From: an uncultured Dorea sp.
GTDB taxonomy: Bacteria; Bacillota; Clostridia; Lachnospirales; Lachnospiraceae
Length of the DNA stretch: 34,645 bases
Assembly: GCA_910588745.1 (NCBI GenBank)
Contig: CAJURK010000034.1
Location: 1 to 34,645 of the forward strand
Reading direction: 5' to 3'
Of the stretch, positions 24,479 through 32,722 are shown piece after piece. The notes beneath the pieces were generated by a model that ran no database searches, was not told where the DNA came from, and saw only the letters and a program-made list of their open reading frames with translations. How positions within the stretch are numbered: the stretch's first letter is position 1; each line of letters begins with the position of its first letter. Position numbers and translations under genes: made by a program.

Positions 24479-25869
24479 TTTACTCCTTCTCTGGTGTCCA
24501 GAAGAACAATTCCTTTTGCCGCCAGCTCGTCCCTGATCTCGTCCGCTCTTGCAAAATTCTTCTCCTTCCTTGCCGCCTGACGCTCCGCAATCAAAGCCTC
24601 AATCTCTTCATCCAGAATTTCTTCCTTCTTCTCTACAATCAGTCCCAGTACATCCGTCAGCTTCACAAGCAGGCCGAAAAGCGCCTTCGCATATTCCTTT
24701 GATCCTTCTGCTTCCGCCGTTGTATTGGCAAACTTCACCAAATCAAATACCGCCGCAATGGCGTCCGCCGTATTAAAATCGTCCTCCATAGCGGTTTCAA
24801 AAGCGGCCGCAAACTGCGGCGTCTTAGCAAACTGCTCTTTCTCTCCGTCAGTCATCTTCTCTTCTTTGGCATTGCCTGAGAGATATTTTAAATTGTCCGC
24901 CGCATTCAGGATACGCTCCAAGCCATTCTTCGACGCTTCCATCAGTTCTGCGCTGAAGTTCAGCGGACTTCTATAATGGGCGCTCAGCATAAAGAATCGC
25001 AAAATCTGCAAATCATACTGCTCGCTGATTTCCCGAACCGTACGGAAATTACCGAGAGACTTACTCATCTTGTGGTTATCAATATTTAAAAACGCATTGT
25101 GCATCCAATATTTTGAAAAATCCTTGCCGTTTGCCGCCTCGCTCTGGGCAATCTCGTTCTCATGGTGCGGAAATATCAGATCCTCCCCGCCTGCATGGAT
25201 GTCAATCTGCTCGCCGAGATATTTCTTCGACATCACCGAACACTCTATATGCCAGCCGGGACGCCCCTCGCTCCACGGCGATCCCCACGCCGGTTCCCCT
25301 TCTTTCTTCGGCTTCCACAGTACGAAATCCAGCGGGTCTTCCTTTTCATTCTCACCGCTCACAAGAAGCGAACGATTACCGGAACGAAGGTCATCCAAAT
25401 TTTTATGGGACAGCTTGCCGTAATCTTTAAAATTCCTGGTTCGGAAATACACCGTGCCGTTCTTCTCATACGCATATCCTTTTTCAATCAACGTGCTAAT
25501 CATCGTAAGCATCCCGTCGATCTCCTGGGTAGCCAGAGGATGAGTGGTGGCGGGTTTAATGTTCATGCCCTCCATATCTTTCTTGCACTCCGCGATATAT
25601 CTTGCAGAAATCTCATCTGCCGATACTCCCTCCTCGTTGGCTTTTTTAATAATCTTATCATCCACGTCGGTAAAATTCGATACAAAATTCACATCATATC
25701 CCTTGTATTCAAAATATCTGCGTACCGTGTCAAATACGATCATCGGTCTCGCGTTTCCGATGTGGATAAAATTATACACCGTAGGCCCGCAGACGTACAT
25801 CTTAACCTTTCCTTCCTCCACCGGAACAAATTCTTCTTTTCTCTTGGACATCGTATTATACAGCTTCAT
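24463..25869 (-). CDS. cysS: cysteinyl-tRNA synthetase
   Basis: 468 residues. It charges tRNA-Cys. Zinc ligand Cys27 in MYVCGPTVYN, HIGN at 36-39, the second and third zinc-site region in GRPGWHIECSVMS and HHENEIAQSEA, and KMSKS in HKMSKSLGNF are all intact. AAGGAGAG precedes the ATG. It is the second gene of the T-box-controlled cysE operon, 77 bases after cysE, and overlaps mrnC. Confidence 0.98.
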   Translation of the reverse strand: MKLYNTMSKRKEEFVPVEEGKVKMYVCGPTVYNFIHIGNARPMIVFDTVRRYFEYKGYDVNFVSNFTDVDDKIIKKANEEGVSADEISARYIAECKKDMEGMNIKPATTHPLATQEIDGMLTMISTLIEKGYAYEKNGTVYFRTRNFKDYGKLSHKNLDDLRSGNRSLLVSGENEKEDPLDFVLWKPKKEGEPAWGSPWSEGRPGWHIECSVMSKKYLGEQIDIHAGGEDLIFPHHENEIAQSEAANGKDFSKYWMHNAFLNIDNHKMSKSLGNFRTVREISEQYDLQILRFFMLSAHYRSPLNFSAELMEASKNGLERILNAADNLKYLSGNAKEEKMTDGEKEQFAKTPQFAAAFETAMEDDFNTADAIAAVFDLVKFANTTAEAEGSKEYAKALFGLLVKLTDVLGLIVEKKEEILDEEIEALIAERQAARKEKNFARADEIRDELAAKGIVLLDTREGVKWKKA

Positions 25870-25946
25870 CTTATCTCTCCTTTTTATTTACTTCCCGCCC
25901 GCAGGAAATCCCGCGGGCCGTGTTTTGCTTTCTTTTCTGTCTTTTT

Positions 25947-26630
25947 CTACTTTTCAGAAACCGAGCCGTCTTTCCCAAAATCCTTTAACTTCTTCTCAAG
26001 CCGGCTGATTCTCTCACTCATACGGATATTCTCTCTCTGCAATTGGCTGATATCGCTGGTAACCGGATCGGGAAGATTTACCTGATCCATATCGTAACGT
26101 GGAATCTTAAGATTCCCCATTTTCACGATACGCCCCGGAACGCCCACCACCGTACAGTTTGGCGGCACTTCATTTAATACCACAGAGCCTGCGCCGATCT
26201 TGGAATTCTCCCCTATGGTAAAGGAGCCGAGTACCTTCGCCCCCGCGCTTACCATAACGTTATCCTTAAGGGTCGGGTGACGCTTGCCCTGTTCCTTGCC
26301 GGTTCCTCCAAGGGTCACGCCTTGATACAGGGTCACGTTATCCCCAAGCTCCGCGGTCTCTCCAATAATCACCCCGCTGCCGTGATCGATAAATAAGCCT
26401 TTCCCTATGGTTGCCCCCGGATGGATTTCTATACCCGTTTTCCTTGCCGCTCTCTGGGAAATCCATCTGGCCCAAAAATAGCGCTTCTTCAAAAACAGCC
26501 GGTGAGCCAGCCTGTAGCTTAAGATCACTTTAAAGCTGGGGTATAGAAACACCTCCATATTCGATTTAATCGCCGGATCTCTCTCTCTGATTACACGAAT
26601 TTCTTCCTTGATATAGGACATAAATCCCAT
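25947..26630 (-). CDS. cysE: serine O-acetyltransferase
   Basis: 227 residues. CysE makes O-acetylserine, the carbon skeleton for cysteine. After a short alpha-helical N-terminus the protein has the left-handed beta-helix of hexapeptide repeats (IEIHPGATIGKGLFIDHGSG, GETAELGDNVTLYQGVTLGG). The active-site His is in DHGSG. The last 30 residues (QLQRENIRMSERISRLEKKL) look like a coiled coil. GGGAGAG precedes the start. First gene after the Cys T-box, so both cysteine synthesis and its charging respond to tRNA-Cys. Confidence 0.96.
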   Translation of the reverse strand: MGFMSYIKEEIRVIRERDPAIKSNMEVFLYPSFKVILSYRLAHRLFLKKRYFWARWISQRAARKTGIEIHPGATIGKGLFIDHGSGVIIGETAELGDNVTLYQGVTLGGTGKEQGKRHPTLKDNVMVSAGAKVLGSFTIGENSKIGAGSVVLNEVPPNCTVVGVPGRIVKMGNLKIPRYDMDQVNLPDPVTSDISQLQRENIRMSERISRLEKKLKDFGKDGSVSEK

Positions 26631-26737
26631 AAATATCTCTCCCGTCTATACTATTTGTTGTTATATCTTTTACCGTTTGGTACAACAACGCCCCGTCTCA
26701 AGGTTTTGAAATATAGAAAAAATTTTCTTATATATAC

Positions 26738-27055
26738 AAGAAAAACTCCGTCTCTCTATATTTCCTCAAGAGACGAAGCATTCCTCCGCGGTTCCACTCT
26801 TATAGAGGGCTTCCTCCCGGCGTGCAATGCCCAAGAAGCCTCTCCACTCTATGCGCGTAACGTGCGCTCTTACGTATCCGGATACTTCTGACAGCCTTCC
26901 ACGCCGCATCTACGGCACAACATCCGCCCTTTCACCGAATCGACTCCCGAATGCACTTCAGATACACATCCCCGAAGACTGCTTCCAGCCAATGGCAGTC
27001 CCTCTCTGGCAGTTTCTCCGTATCCTACTCTCTTCGTTCCAAGTCTTTATCGTAT
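26738..27055 (-). promoter_or_regulatory. T-box riboswitch, Cys specifier (UGC)
   Basis: The T-box core AGAGTGGAACCGCGGAGG is at 26783-26800. Stem I has GAGAGTAG on its 5' side and TGAAGTGCA on its 3' side; TGC at 26953-26955 is followed by a purine and directly by the lower helix, as with the Trp T-box in this window. The terminator stem CGTCTCT/AGAGACG (26749-26755 with 26769-26775) is followed by GAGTTTTTCTTG. It controls cysE-cysS and perhaps the genes beyond. The remaining bases 26631-26737 and 27091-27264 hold no gene. Confidence 0.94.
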
Positions 27056-27061
27056 AAGATT

Positions 27062-27090
27062 ATCTTATGCGAATTTGGAGAATTTGTCAA
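27062..27090 (-). promoter_or_regulatory. promoter of the cysE T-box
   Basis: Minus-strand TTGACA (27085-27090), 17-base spacer, TAAGAT (27062-27067). Confidence 0.8.
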
Positions 27091-27264
27091 CTATACGGAC
27101 GAATCCTTTTCTATAACTGCAACAGTTCGGTTACCGTTCACACGTCACCTGCCGGACGCGGGCTGAATTGCCTGCTTAGAAACATGCTCCTGATCCAACC
27201 CGCTGTTTACCAAATGACCTGTGAACTCACTTACGATAAAGGGCAGATTCCCACTTGGTCAAAT

Positions 27265-28827
27265 TTACATGTTTTCACGGACTGCGGCGTCATTCTCATA
27301 CGCCGGGTATTCTTTCAGCCGAAACCGTACTTCAACTTTAAACAGATCGCCTTCCACCTTTATCTGAAAGCTTCCTTTCTGGAGTTCTGTAAAGCTCTTT
27401 GCAATCGCAAGCCCCAACCCGGATCCTTCGGTATTTCTAGAAGCGTCTCCCCTGACGAACCGCTCGGTAAGATCCGCTTCCTTCACTGTAATCTCTTCCG
27501 CCGATACATTCATGATCTGTATCGCCGCCGTCTGGCTTTCGGCTTCCGTATAAATCTTTACGTATACTCTGGTACCTGTCAGCGCATATTTAGACACATT
27601 AATCAGAAGGTTCTCAAAAATCCGATAGGTCTTCTGGCTGTCCAGCGCGCAGATCAGTTTCTCTTCCGGATACGTACAGCGGAAATCAAGCCCTGCTTCT
27701 TTAAACCGCTCTTCCAGCTCCAGCTTGACCTGCTTAAACAAATTCGTTACATCCACATCCACAATCTGCAGGGTCACGTTCTGGCTGCTTGCCTTGCTGC
27801 TCTCAAACAAATCCTCAATCAGCGCTTTCAGGCGGAGGGACTTTTTATCCAAGATACCCACATACTCTTTTCTCTTCTCCTCATCTTTCTCCTCCTTGAG
27901 CAAATCTACATAAGTAATGATTGCCGTCAGAGGCGTCTTCAAATCATGAGACACATTGGTTACAAGTTCCGTCCTCATCCGCTGGCTCTGTACTTCTTTT
28001 TCAACCGCCTTCTGATAACCCGCCTGGATCTTTAGCATCTCCGTCTTAAAAGGATTGAATATCCCCAAATCCTCTGTAATCTCTATATCCAGCTCCCCTT
28101 CCGCCATCCGGTTGGTTATCCGAAGAAGGCTGGCATATTTCCCACGGATATCGTTAAAATACTTCCGCAGAATACCAAACAGAATTACCGAGTATACCAA
28201 CAGCGCAAATATTCCAAAAACCCACAAGGTACATACCGCTGCCAGGATGAGGAAATTCACGGTCACGATTTTCAATATGACTTTATTGTTCCGCTCGCTG
28301 AAATCAATTTCCTCAAAGGAATGATACAGCTTCCCAATCCCGCTCTTTGCCTCTTTCACTCCCCGTCTGCAGGCCATTCTAATCCATTTTCCATACCGAA
28401 CAAGAAGCGAACGCTCTTTCATATATGCCCGCAGACCCATAACGGATATATGCCGCAGGCACCCTGACGCCCAGTAGCTGGCGGCCATTCCCACAAATAT
28501 GATACAAATCGTAGTTCCGGTTACCATTTGCGCGTGCAGCTCCCACGGTAGATTTCCGTACTGACTGTAGCATATGACCGTCAGCCCGATCAGCGCCGCC
28601 GCCTCAAAAGGCGCTTTAAAAATCTCCTCGTTCCCTGTCTGAAAGGATCCAACCAGAGGAAATATCCACGCTCCCGCCGCTGCCGCTGCAATCGCCACCA
28701 GGCTCATCTCTCCTGCGACACTTACCGTTCCATACCAGCCGCTGGCCAAAACTACCGTTATAATTGCCAGATACGCCAGCAGCAAACCCATAAATAATTC
28801 ATGCCTGTTTTTCAATTTTGTATCCAA
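27265..28827 (-). CDS. membrane sensor histidine kinase
   Basis: 520 residues. About six hydrophobic segments in the first 220 residues (roughly 12-30, 41-60, 73-90, 104-120, 186-220) lead into a HAMP-like linker, then the dimerisation domain with phosphoacceptor His294 (NVSHDLKTPLT) and an ATPase domain with N box ENLLINVSKYA and G box GSGLGLAIAKS. The N box has Ile-Asn-Val-Ser where NNAxKY is common. The gene overlaps the response regulator by 29 bases if it begins with TTG at 28827; an ATG at 28791 just after the regulator stop is an alternative. Neither has a strong ribosome site. The signal is unknown. Confidence 0.9.
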   Translation of the reverse strand: MDTKLKNRHELFMGLLLAYLAIITVVLASGWYGTVSVAGEMSLVAIAAAAAGAWIFPLVGSFQTGNEEIFKAPFEAAALIGLTVICYSQYGNLPWELHAQMVTGTTICIIFVGMAASYWASGCLRHISVMGLRAYMKERSLLVRYGKWIRMACRRGVKEAKSGIGKLYHSFEEIDFSERNNKVILKIVTVNFLILAAVCTLWVFGIFALLVYSVILFGILRKYFNDIRGKYASLLRITNRMAEGELDIEITEDLGIFNPFKTEMLKIQAGYQKAVEKEVQSQRMRTELVTNVSHDLKTPLTAIITYVDLLKEEKDEEKRKEYVGILDKKSLRLKALIEDLFESSKASSQNVTLQIVDVDVTNLFKQVKLELEERFKEAGLDFRCTYPEEKLICALDSQKTYRIFENLLINVSKYALTGTRVYVKIYTEAESQTAAIQIMNVSAEEITVKEADLTERFVRGDASRNTEGSGLGLAIAKSFTELQKGSFQIKVEGDLFKVEVRFRLKEYPAYENDAAVRENM

Positions 28828-29514
28828 CTCCCCACACCACCTTTAAATATTTTGGTTCCTTCGGATTAATCTCTATTTTCTCACGGATGTTTCGGACATG
28901 TACCATAATGGTATCGGTATTAATGGCCCGCTCATTCCACACCCGTTCATAAATTTCTTCCGCTGAAAATACCCTTCCGGAATTTTTTATCAGCAGCAGA
29001 AGAATCTTGTATTCAATGGGCGTCAGCTTCACCGGCTCGCCGTCCACAAATACTTCCACGGTTTCTTCATGCAGTTCCAGCCCCCTACTACGTGAACATG
29101 CTCTTCCTCTTTTTCCCGTTCCCCCAGGCGTTCCATAAACCGGCCGTACCTGCGGAGCTGGGAATTCACCCTGGCCAGCAGTTCCATCGGGGTAAAAGGC
29201 TTTGTCACATAGTCGTCCGCCCCCATATTCAGTCCCAGTATCTTATCAACCTCCTCTGATTTCGCCGACAGAAAGATAACCGGAAAGTCGTGTTTCTCTC
29301 TAAGTTTTGCCGTCATCGTAATCCCGTCCATGCGGGGCATCATCACATCCACAATTGCCAGATGGATTTCTTCCCGTTCAATCACTTCCAAACCTTCTAT
29401 TCCATCCGCCGCCTCAAAAACCCGATACCCCTGACTCTGCAGGTAGATTTCTACGCCTTTCCTGATTTCTTTATCGTCTTCTACAATTAATACATGATTA
29501 TATTTTTTATCCAT
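28799..29514 (-). pseudogene. OmpR-type response regulator, frameshifted in a G tract
   Basis: Two adjoining frames together make one full regulator of about 238 residues. The first (29514 to about 29086) carries the receiver domain with Asp13, phosphoacceptor Asp56 (IVDVMMPRMDG), Ser83 and Lys105. The second (to 28799) carries the winged-helix domain (KLTPIEYKILLLLIKNSGRVF...). At the five G (minus strand, 29081-29085) the first frame leaves the family sequence: as written it reads VVGGWNCMKK, while one extra G gives VVGGLELHEETVEVF, which is what such regulators have. The lesion is therefore a single-base loss in a homopolymer, real or from sequencing. AGGAGGA lies ahead of the ATG. It pairs with the kinase downstream. 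Confidence 0.9.
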
Positions 29515-29595
29515 GTTAAATCTTTTCCTCCTCCGCTTACCGGCATTTCTCCTGGCTTAAGGCCAGCTATTCCGGCAAATTTCCCCGCATAGAGA

Positions 29596-29624
29596 ACTAT
29601 ACTCCGCTTCCGCCTTTCTTGCAA
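29596..29624 (-). promoter_or_regulatory. promoter of the two-component genes
   Basis: Minus-strand TTGCAA (29619-29624), 17-base spacer, TATAGT (29596-29601). The leader contains a small CTGGC-TTAAG-GCCAG hairpin. The rest of 29625-29822 is AT rich, and I see no supported gene in it. Confidence 0.65.
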
Positions 29625-29822
29625 TAGCATACAATGAATATCCCTCCCATCCTTCCGCGCCTGTAAACAACAATGTACCGTTTTTTTATTCTGTTAAAAG
29701 AATACCCTGGAAATCTTAATAGAAACGCCTTGGAAAAGAAAAGATTTTCTAAAGATTTGGGGAAGAAAAAATAATCTACAGCTAAGTAATGAATCTGATT
29801 TCCAGACACCCAGCATACGAAT

Positions 29823-29855
29823 ATAACCCACAGCAATCGCCTTACTGTGGGTTAT
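29823..29855 (-). terminator. 11-bp perfect hairpin after the GNAT gene
   Basis: ATAACCCACAG (29823-29833) pairs exactly with CTGTGGGTTAT (29845-29855), 11 bases past the GNAT stop. The following T content on the minus strand is modest, so termination is likely but not certain. Confidence 0.6.
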
Positions 29856-29866
29856 ACAAAAAACCG

Positions 29867-30889
29867 CTATACCACTTCATTTAAATAAATCTTCGATAAC
29901 GGAACGACCTTTCGCAGTTCTTCTTTCATACGTTTCGTCATCCATACGCCTTCTTCGGTACAAATCTCGTCCACGTTCTTTGCGCCGAACAAAAACTCAG
30001 CCAGCGCGGATATGGTCATGGTTCCTTCGCTGTTTTCCTGCTTACTGTCCATCAGCATAACGCCGGAAAATTCCGTGCCGGTAATCACTACGCAGCGGTT
30101 ATTTTCCTCAATAATCGGATCCGTAATCTGAAAACATACTGCCGCCAGGGTTTTCAAACGAACCGACATGAGGATTCTCCTTACGTCGATGATGCGTACC
30201 ATAATCTTCGGCGCGGCTTCTTCCGGCTCACCGCCCGGAATATAGGGTCTGCAGTCCGCAATCTCCCCTCCCTCGCGATACAACATCAACCGGGCTCCGT
30301 CGCTCTGATATTCTTCCCGCAGACGCCGGTAATAGGCTCCGCTTCGGCGCGCATAAACCTGATAAGCCAGAGACAGCTTCTTATTCGCAGCGTCCGCCAG
30401 TTCTTCCATATCCGAATCTAAAACAGGCGATACATTACAGAGCCTGCCATCCTCTAGCTCCAGCGTTCCCGGCTCCTTCCGGGGACAGGTTCTCCTCTCC
30501 TGTTCGTATACCGTCCTGAAATCATAGGGAGTGTAAATCGCTTCTGCAGCCGGCATCAAAAAAGTAAAACTCCTGCCGGACATATACATATCGCGAAGCG
30601 ACCTGCGAAGAAGTTTCCCCATGTACCCCCGTTTTCGGTATGACTCTCTGGTAGCTACCGCAACAATATAATCCACATCCTTTTTACTGCCGTTTACCAT
30701 CAGTTCATAGGGATTGAGGTGGAGCATTGCCTGAATATCCCCGTCTTCTTCTATTACATAAATCTGATTATCCCTGGTTTTTTCCGTGTAATAATACGTT
30801 ACAAATCCCTGGCTGTCTTCTGCAAACACCTCTTCGTAAAGAACTCTTGTCCTGCCATGTTCCGCCCCGTCCAGCTTCCGAATCTCCAT
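29867..30889 (-). CDS. GNAT-family N-acetyltransferase (Eis-like layout)
   Basis: 340 residues. An N-terminal GNAT domain carries the acetyl-CoA loop in VATRESYRKRGYMGKLLRRSL, followed by MYMSGRSFTFLMPAAEAIYTPYDF and a long second half with a sterol-carrier-like C-terminal region (RIIDVRRILMSVRL... and SALAEFLFGA). This two-part layout is that of Eis-type acetyltransferases, which modify amines or aminoglycosides in some species; the substrate here is unknown. GGAGCGGG precedes the ATG. It follows ispF by 101 bases and is the last gene of the pfkB-ispF-GNAT group. Confidence 0.85.
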   Translation of the reverse strand: MEIRKLDGAEHGRTRVLYEEVFAEDSQGFVTYYYTEKTRDNQIYVIEEDGDIQAMLHLNPYELMVNGSKKDVDYIVAVATRESYRKRGYMGKLLRRSLRDMYMSGRSFTFLMPAAEAIYTPYDFRTVYEQERRTCPRKEPGTLELEDGRLCNVSPVLDSDMEELADAANKKLSLAYQVYARRSGAYYRRLREEYQSDGARLMLYREGGEIADCRPYIPGGEPEEAAPKIMVRIIDVRRILMSVRLKTLAAVCFQITDPIIEENNRCVVITGTEFSGVMLMDSKQENSEGTMTISALAEFLFGAKNVDEICTEEGVWMTKRMKEELRKVVPLSKIYLNEVV

Positions 30890-30990
30890 GTTCCCGCTCC
30901 TATTCCAGTTTATTCTTCAACCCCTGTGCGCCATTTTATTTCTGCCGTCATTGATATCTTCCCGATGTTCCGGCAGCAGAATGAAAACGG

Positions 30991-31536
30991 TCAGCCCCGG
31001 GGACATCTTTCGCAGCCGGCGCAGGCCGCCATATCGGAATCCGCCACTGTATAACTGTAATTTGCAGCCGTTTCCAGACAGGCAACTGCCTGGGCTGAAA
31101 TCCCTTCCCCTATGCCGGTAAATCCAAGCCCCTCCTCTGTGGTGGCTTTCACATTCACCTGCCCGGCCTCTATATGAAGCGCATTGGCAATATTGGCGCG
31201 CATTTGTTCTATATAAGGCGCCATCTTCGGACGCTGGGCAATGATCGTGGCGTCAATATTACTGATAATATACAGCCTGCTCTCCAGCAGTTCGCCCACA
31301 TGCCTAAGAAGCTTCACACTGGAAACCCCCTTATACGCCGGGTCTGTATCCGGAAAATGCTTTCCGATATCCCCCAGCGCAGCCGCGCCAAGGAGCGCGT
31401 CCATAACCGCATGAATCAGCACGTCCGCATCGGAATGTCCCAAAAGCCCTTTCTCATACGGAATGTTCACCCCTCCGATAATCAGCTCCCTGTCCTCGGT
31501 CAGTCTATGCACGTCATATCCCATGCCTACTCTCAT
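30991..31536 (-). CDS. ispF: 2-C-methyl-D-erythritol 2,4-cyclodiphosphate synthase with extra tail
   Basis: 181 residues, about 20-25 longer than the usual 157-160. IspF closes the cyclodiphosphate in the MEP isoprenoid pathway. Metal ligands Asp8 and His10 (YDVHR) and His in GHSDADVLIHAVMDALLG are present, as is the C-terminal ATTEEGLGFTGIGEGISAQAV. After that, where the family normally stops, a tail runs on to CAGCERCPRG, with three Cys in CxxCxxC spacing. GGGAGGA precedes the ATG. It lies 20 bases after the PfkB kinase. No other MEP gene is nearby. Confidence 0.94.
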   Translation of the reverse strand: MRVGMGYDVHRLTEDRELIIGGVNIPYEKGLLGHSDADVLIHAVMDALLGAAALGDIGKHFPDTDPAYKGVSSVKLLRHVGELLESRLYIISNIDATIIAQRPKMAPYIEQMRANIANALHIEAGQVNVKATTEEGLGFTGIGEGISAQAVACLETAANYSYTVADSDMAACAGCERCPRG

Positions 31537-31556
31537 ACTGCCATCCTCCCAAATCT

Positions 31557-32513
31557 TTATTTGACCATTTCTTCAATCTGGGATGGTTCCGGCATAGACC
31601 GGATCGCTCCCTTTTTCAGCGTAATCAGGGCGGCTCCCGCATTGGCATAGGTCAGCAGCTCTCCCAATGTTTCCTCGGTCAAACCGTCCAGTCCGTATTT
31701 TAAAAGGCCGTTTATCGCACAGCCGCAGAAGGTATCCCCCGCCCCTGTCGTTTCGATAGCCTTTACCGTAAATCCCGGCTTTTCAACCCGAATATCCTGA
31801 TAATAAGCCCGGCTTCCCTCCTTACCCATGGTAAGAAAGATAACCGGAATATGATAGTTCTCCTGCAGATAACGGATTCCCTCATCGTAATCCTCTTTTC
31901 CTGAAACAAACTGAATCTCATTATCTGATATCTTCAGCATATCGCAGAACCGGAACCCATATTCCATGGCTTCCTTTGCGTCATCCAGAGATTTCCACAG
32001 CGGCTCTCTCAAATTCGGGTCAAAGGTAATGAGACATCCTGCTTCCTTGGCCGCTTCCAGCGCCTTCTTCGTGGCCGTCTTTGCCGGCTCGTCCGTCATA
32101 GATAAGGTTCCGAAATGAAATACCTTCGACTGGCGGATCAGCTCATAATCTACCTCATCCTCTGACAGCATCATGTCCGCCCCAGGATTCCGGTAAAAGG
32201 AAAACTCCCTGTCCCCATCCGGAAATGTATGTACAAAAGCAAGGGTCGTACGGATATCCTCGTCCATGACAAGTCCCTTCGTCTCGATTCCGGAATCCGC
32301 AATCGTTTCTTTTAAAAGGCGTCCGAACTGATCCCGCCCCACTTTTCCGATAAACGCCGTCTTTTTGCCAAGCTTGTTCAGCATGGCAAGCACATTGCAG
32401 GGCGCGCCTCCCGGGCATGCCTCAAACATGTTGTTCCCCTGCTCGCTCTGTCCGTTCATTGTGAAGTCAATCAGTAATTCCCCCATAGCGGTAACATCGT
32501 ATAATTTCTCCAT
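31557..32513 (-). CDS. PfkB-family carbohydrate kinase (probable fructokinase)
   Basis: 318 residues of the ribokinase/PfkB fold. The N-terminal signature is GGAPCNVLAMLNKLGKKTAFIGKVG, and the ATP/anion-hole signature with catalytic Asp is ETTGAGDTFCGCAINGLL. The overall sequence fits bacterial fructokinase (ScrK), which phosphorylates fructose at C6, but related sugar kinases share the features. The start at 32513 is favoured by GGAGTG 6 bases ahead; a GTG three codons upstream overlaps that site. First gene of the group with ispF and the GNAT gene. No sugar transporter or sucrose enzyme is adjacent. Confidence 0.88.
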   Translation of the reverse strand: MEKLYDVTAMGELLIDFTMNGQSEQGNNMFEACPGGAPCNVLAMLNKLGKKTAFIGKVGRDQFGRLLKETIADSGIETKGLVMDEDIRTTLAFVHTFPDGDREFSFYRNPGADMMLSEDEVDYELIRQSKVFHFGTLSMTDEPAKTATKKALEAAKEAGCLITFDPNLREPLWKSLDDAKEAMEYGFRFCDMLKISDNEIQFVSGKEDYDEGIRYLQENYHIPVIFLTMGKEGSRAYYQDIRVEKPGFTVKAIETTGAGDTFCGCAINGLLKYGLDGLTEETLGELLTYANAGAALITLKKGAIRSMPEPSQIEEMVK

Positions 32514-32596
32514 CTGTATCACTCCTGTCTACGCATTTTTCAATAACTTTTCTCTCATTCTACCATTTTACATCCTGATTATCAAGGAAATCCCAC

Positions 32597-32625
32597 TTTA
32601 CCGTTTTCCAGGCGTATGTTAAAAT
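32597..32625 (+). promoter_or_regulatory. promoter of the phosphopantetheinyl transferase gene
   Basis: TTTACC (32597-32602), 17-base spacer, TAAAAT (32620-32625), so the transcript would begin near 32632, right at the leader hairpin. Confidence 0.6.
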
Positions 32626-32630
32626 AGAAA

Positions 32631-32722
32631 TTGTTTACAGGCCGCTTATCGGATGCGTATTTAGCTGTTCGACGGCAAACCTGTGAACCGTATAACCCAA
32701 GCAAACCGAAAGGAACAGCTAT
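32631..32722 (+). promoter_or_regulatory. leader with candidate pseudoknot covering the ribosome site
   Basis: GTTTACAGG (32633-32641) pairs with CCTGTGAAC (32680-32688; one G:T pair); an inner GCCG/CGGC can extend it. The loop holds TAGCTGTTC (32662-32670), exactly complementary to GAACAGCTA (32713-32721), which overlaps the end of the AAAGGA ribosome site and ends 2 bases from the ATG. Together this is an H-type pseudoknot that would block ribosome access, as in some small riboswitches. I do not recognise the class. Confidence 0.65.

Noticed and set aside
25162..26085. Long plus-strand open frame (307 codons) across cysS and cysE
   Set aside because: Antisense shadow of two well-supported genes, with no ribosome site or family resemblance.
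27067..28035. Plus-strand open frame (322 codons) across the histidine kinase
   Set aside because: Antisense shadow of the kinase; Phe/Arg/Leu-rich composition and no recognisable domain.
29597..29836. 79-codon minus-strand open frame between the GNAT gene and the response regulator
   Set aside because: Hydrophobic and aromatic in a random way, with no good ribosome site, and it overlaps the promoter of the two-component genes.
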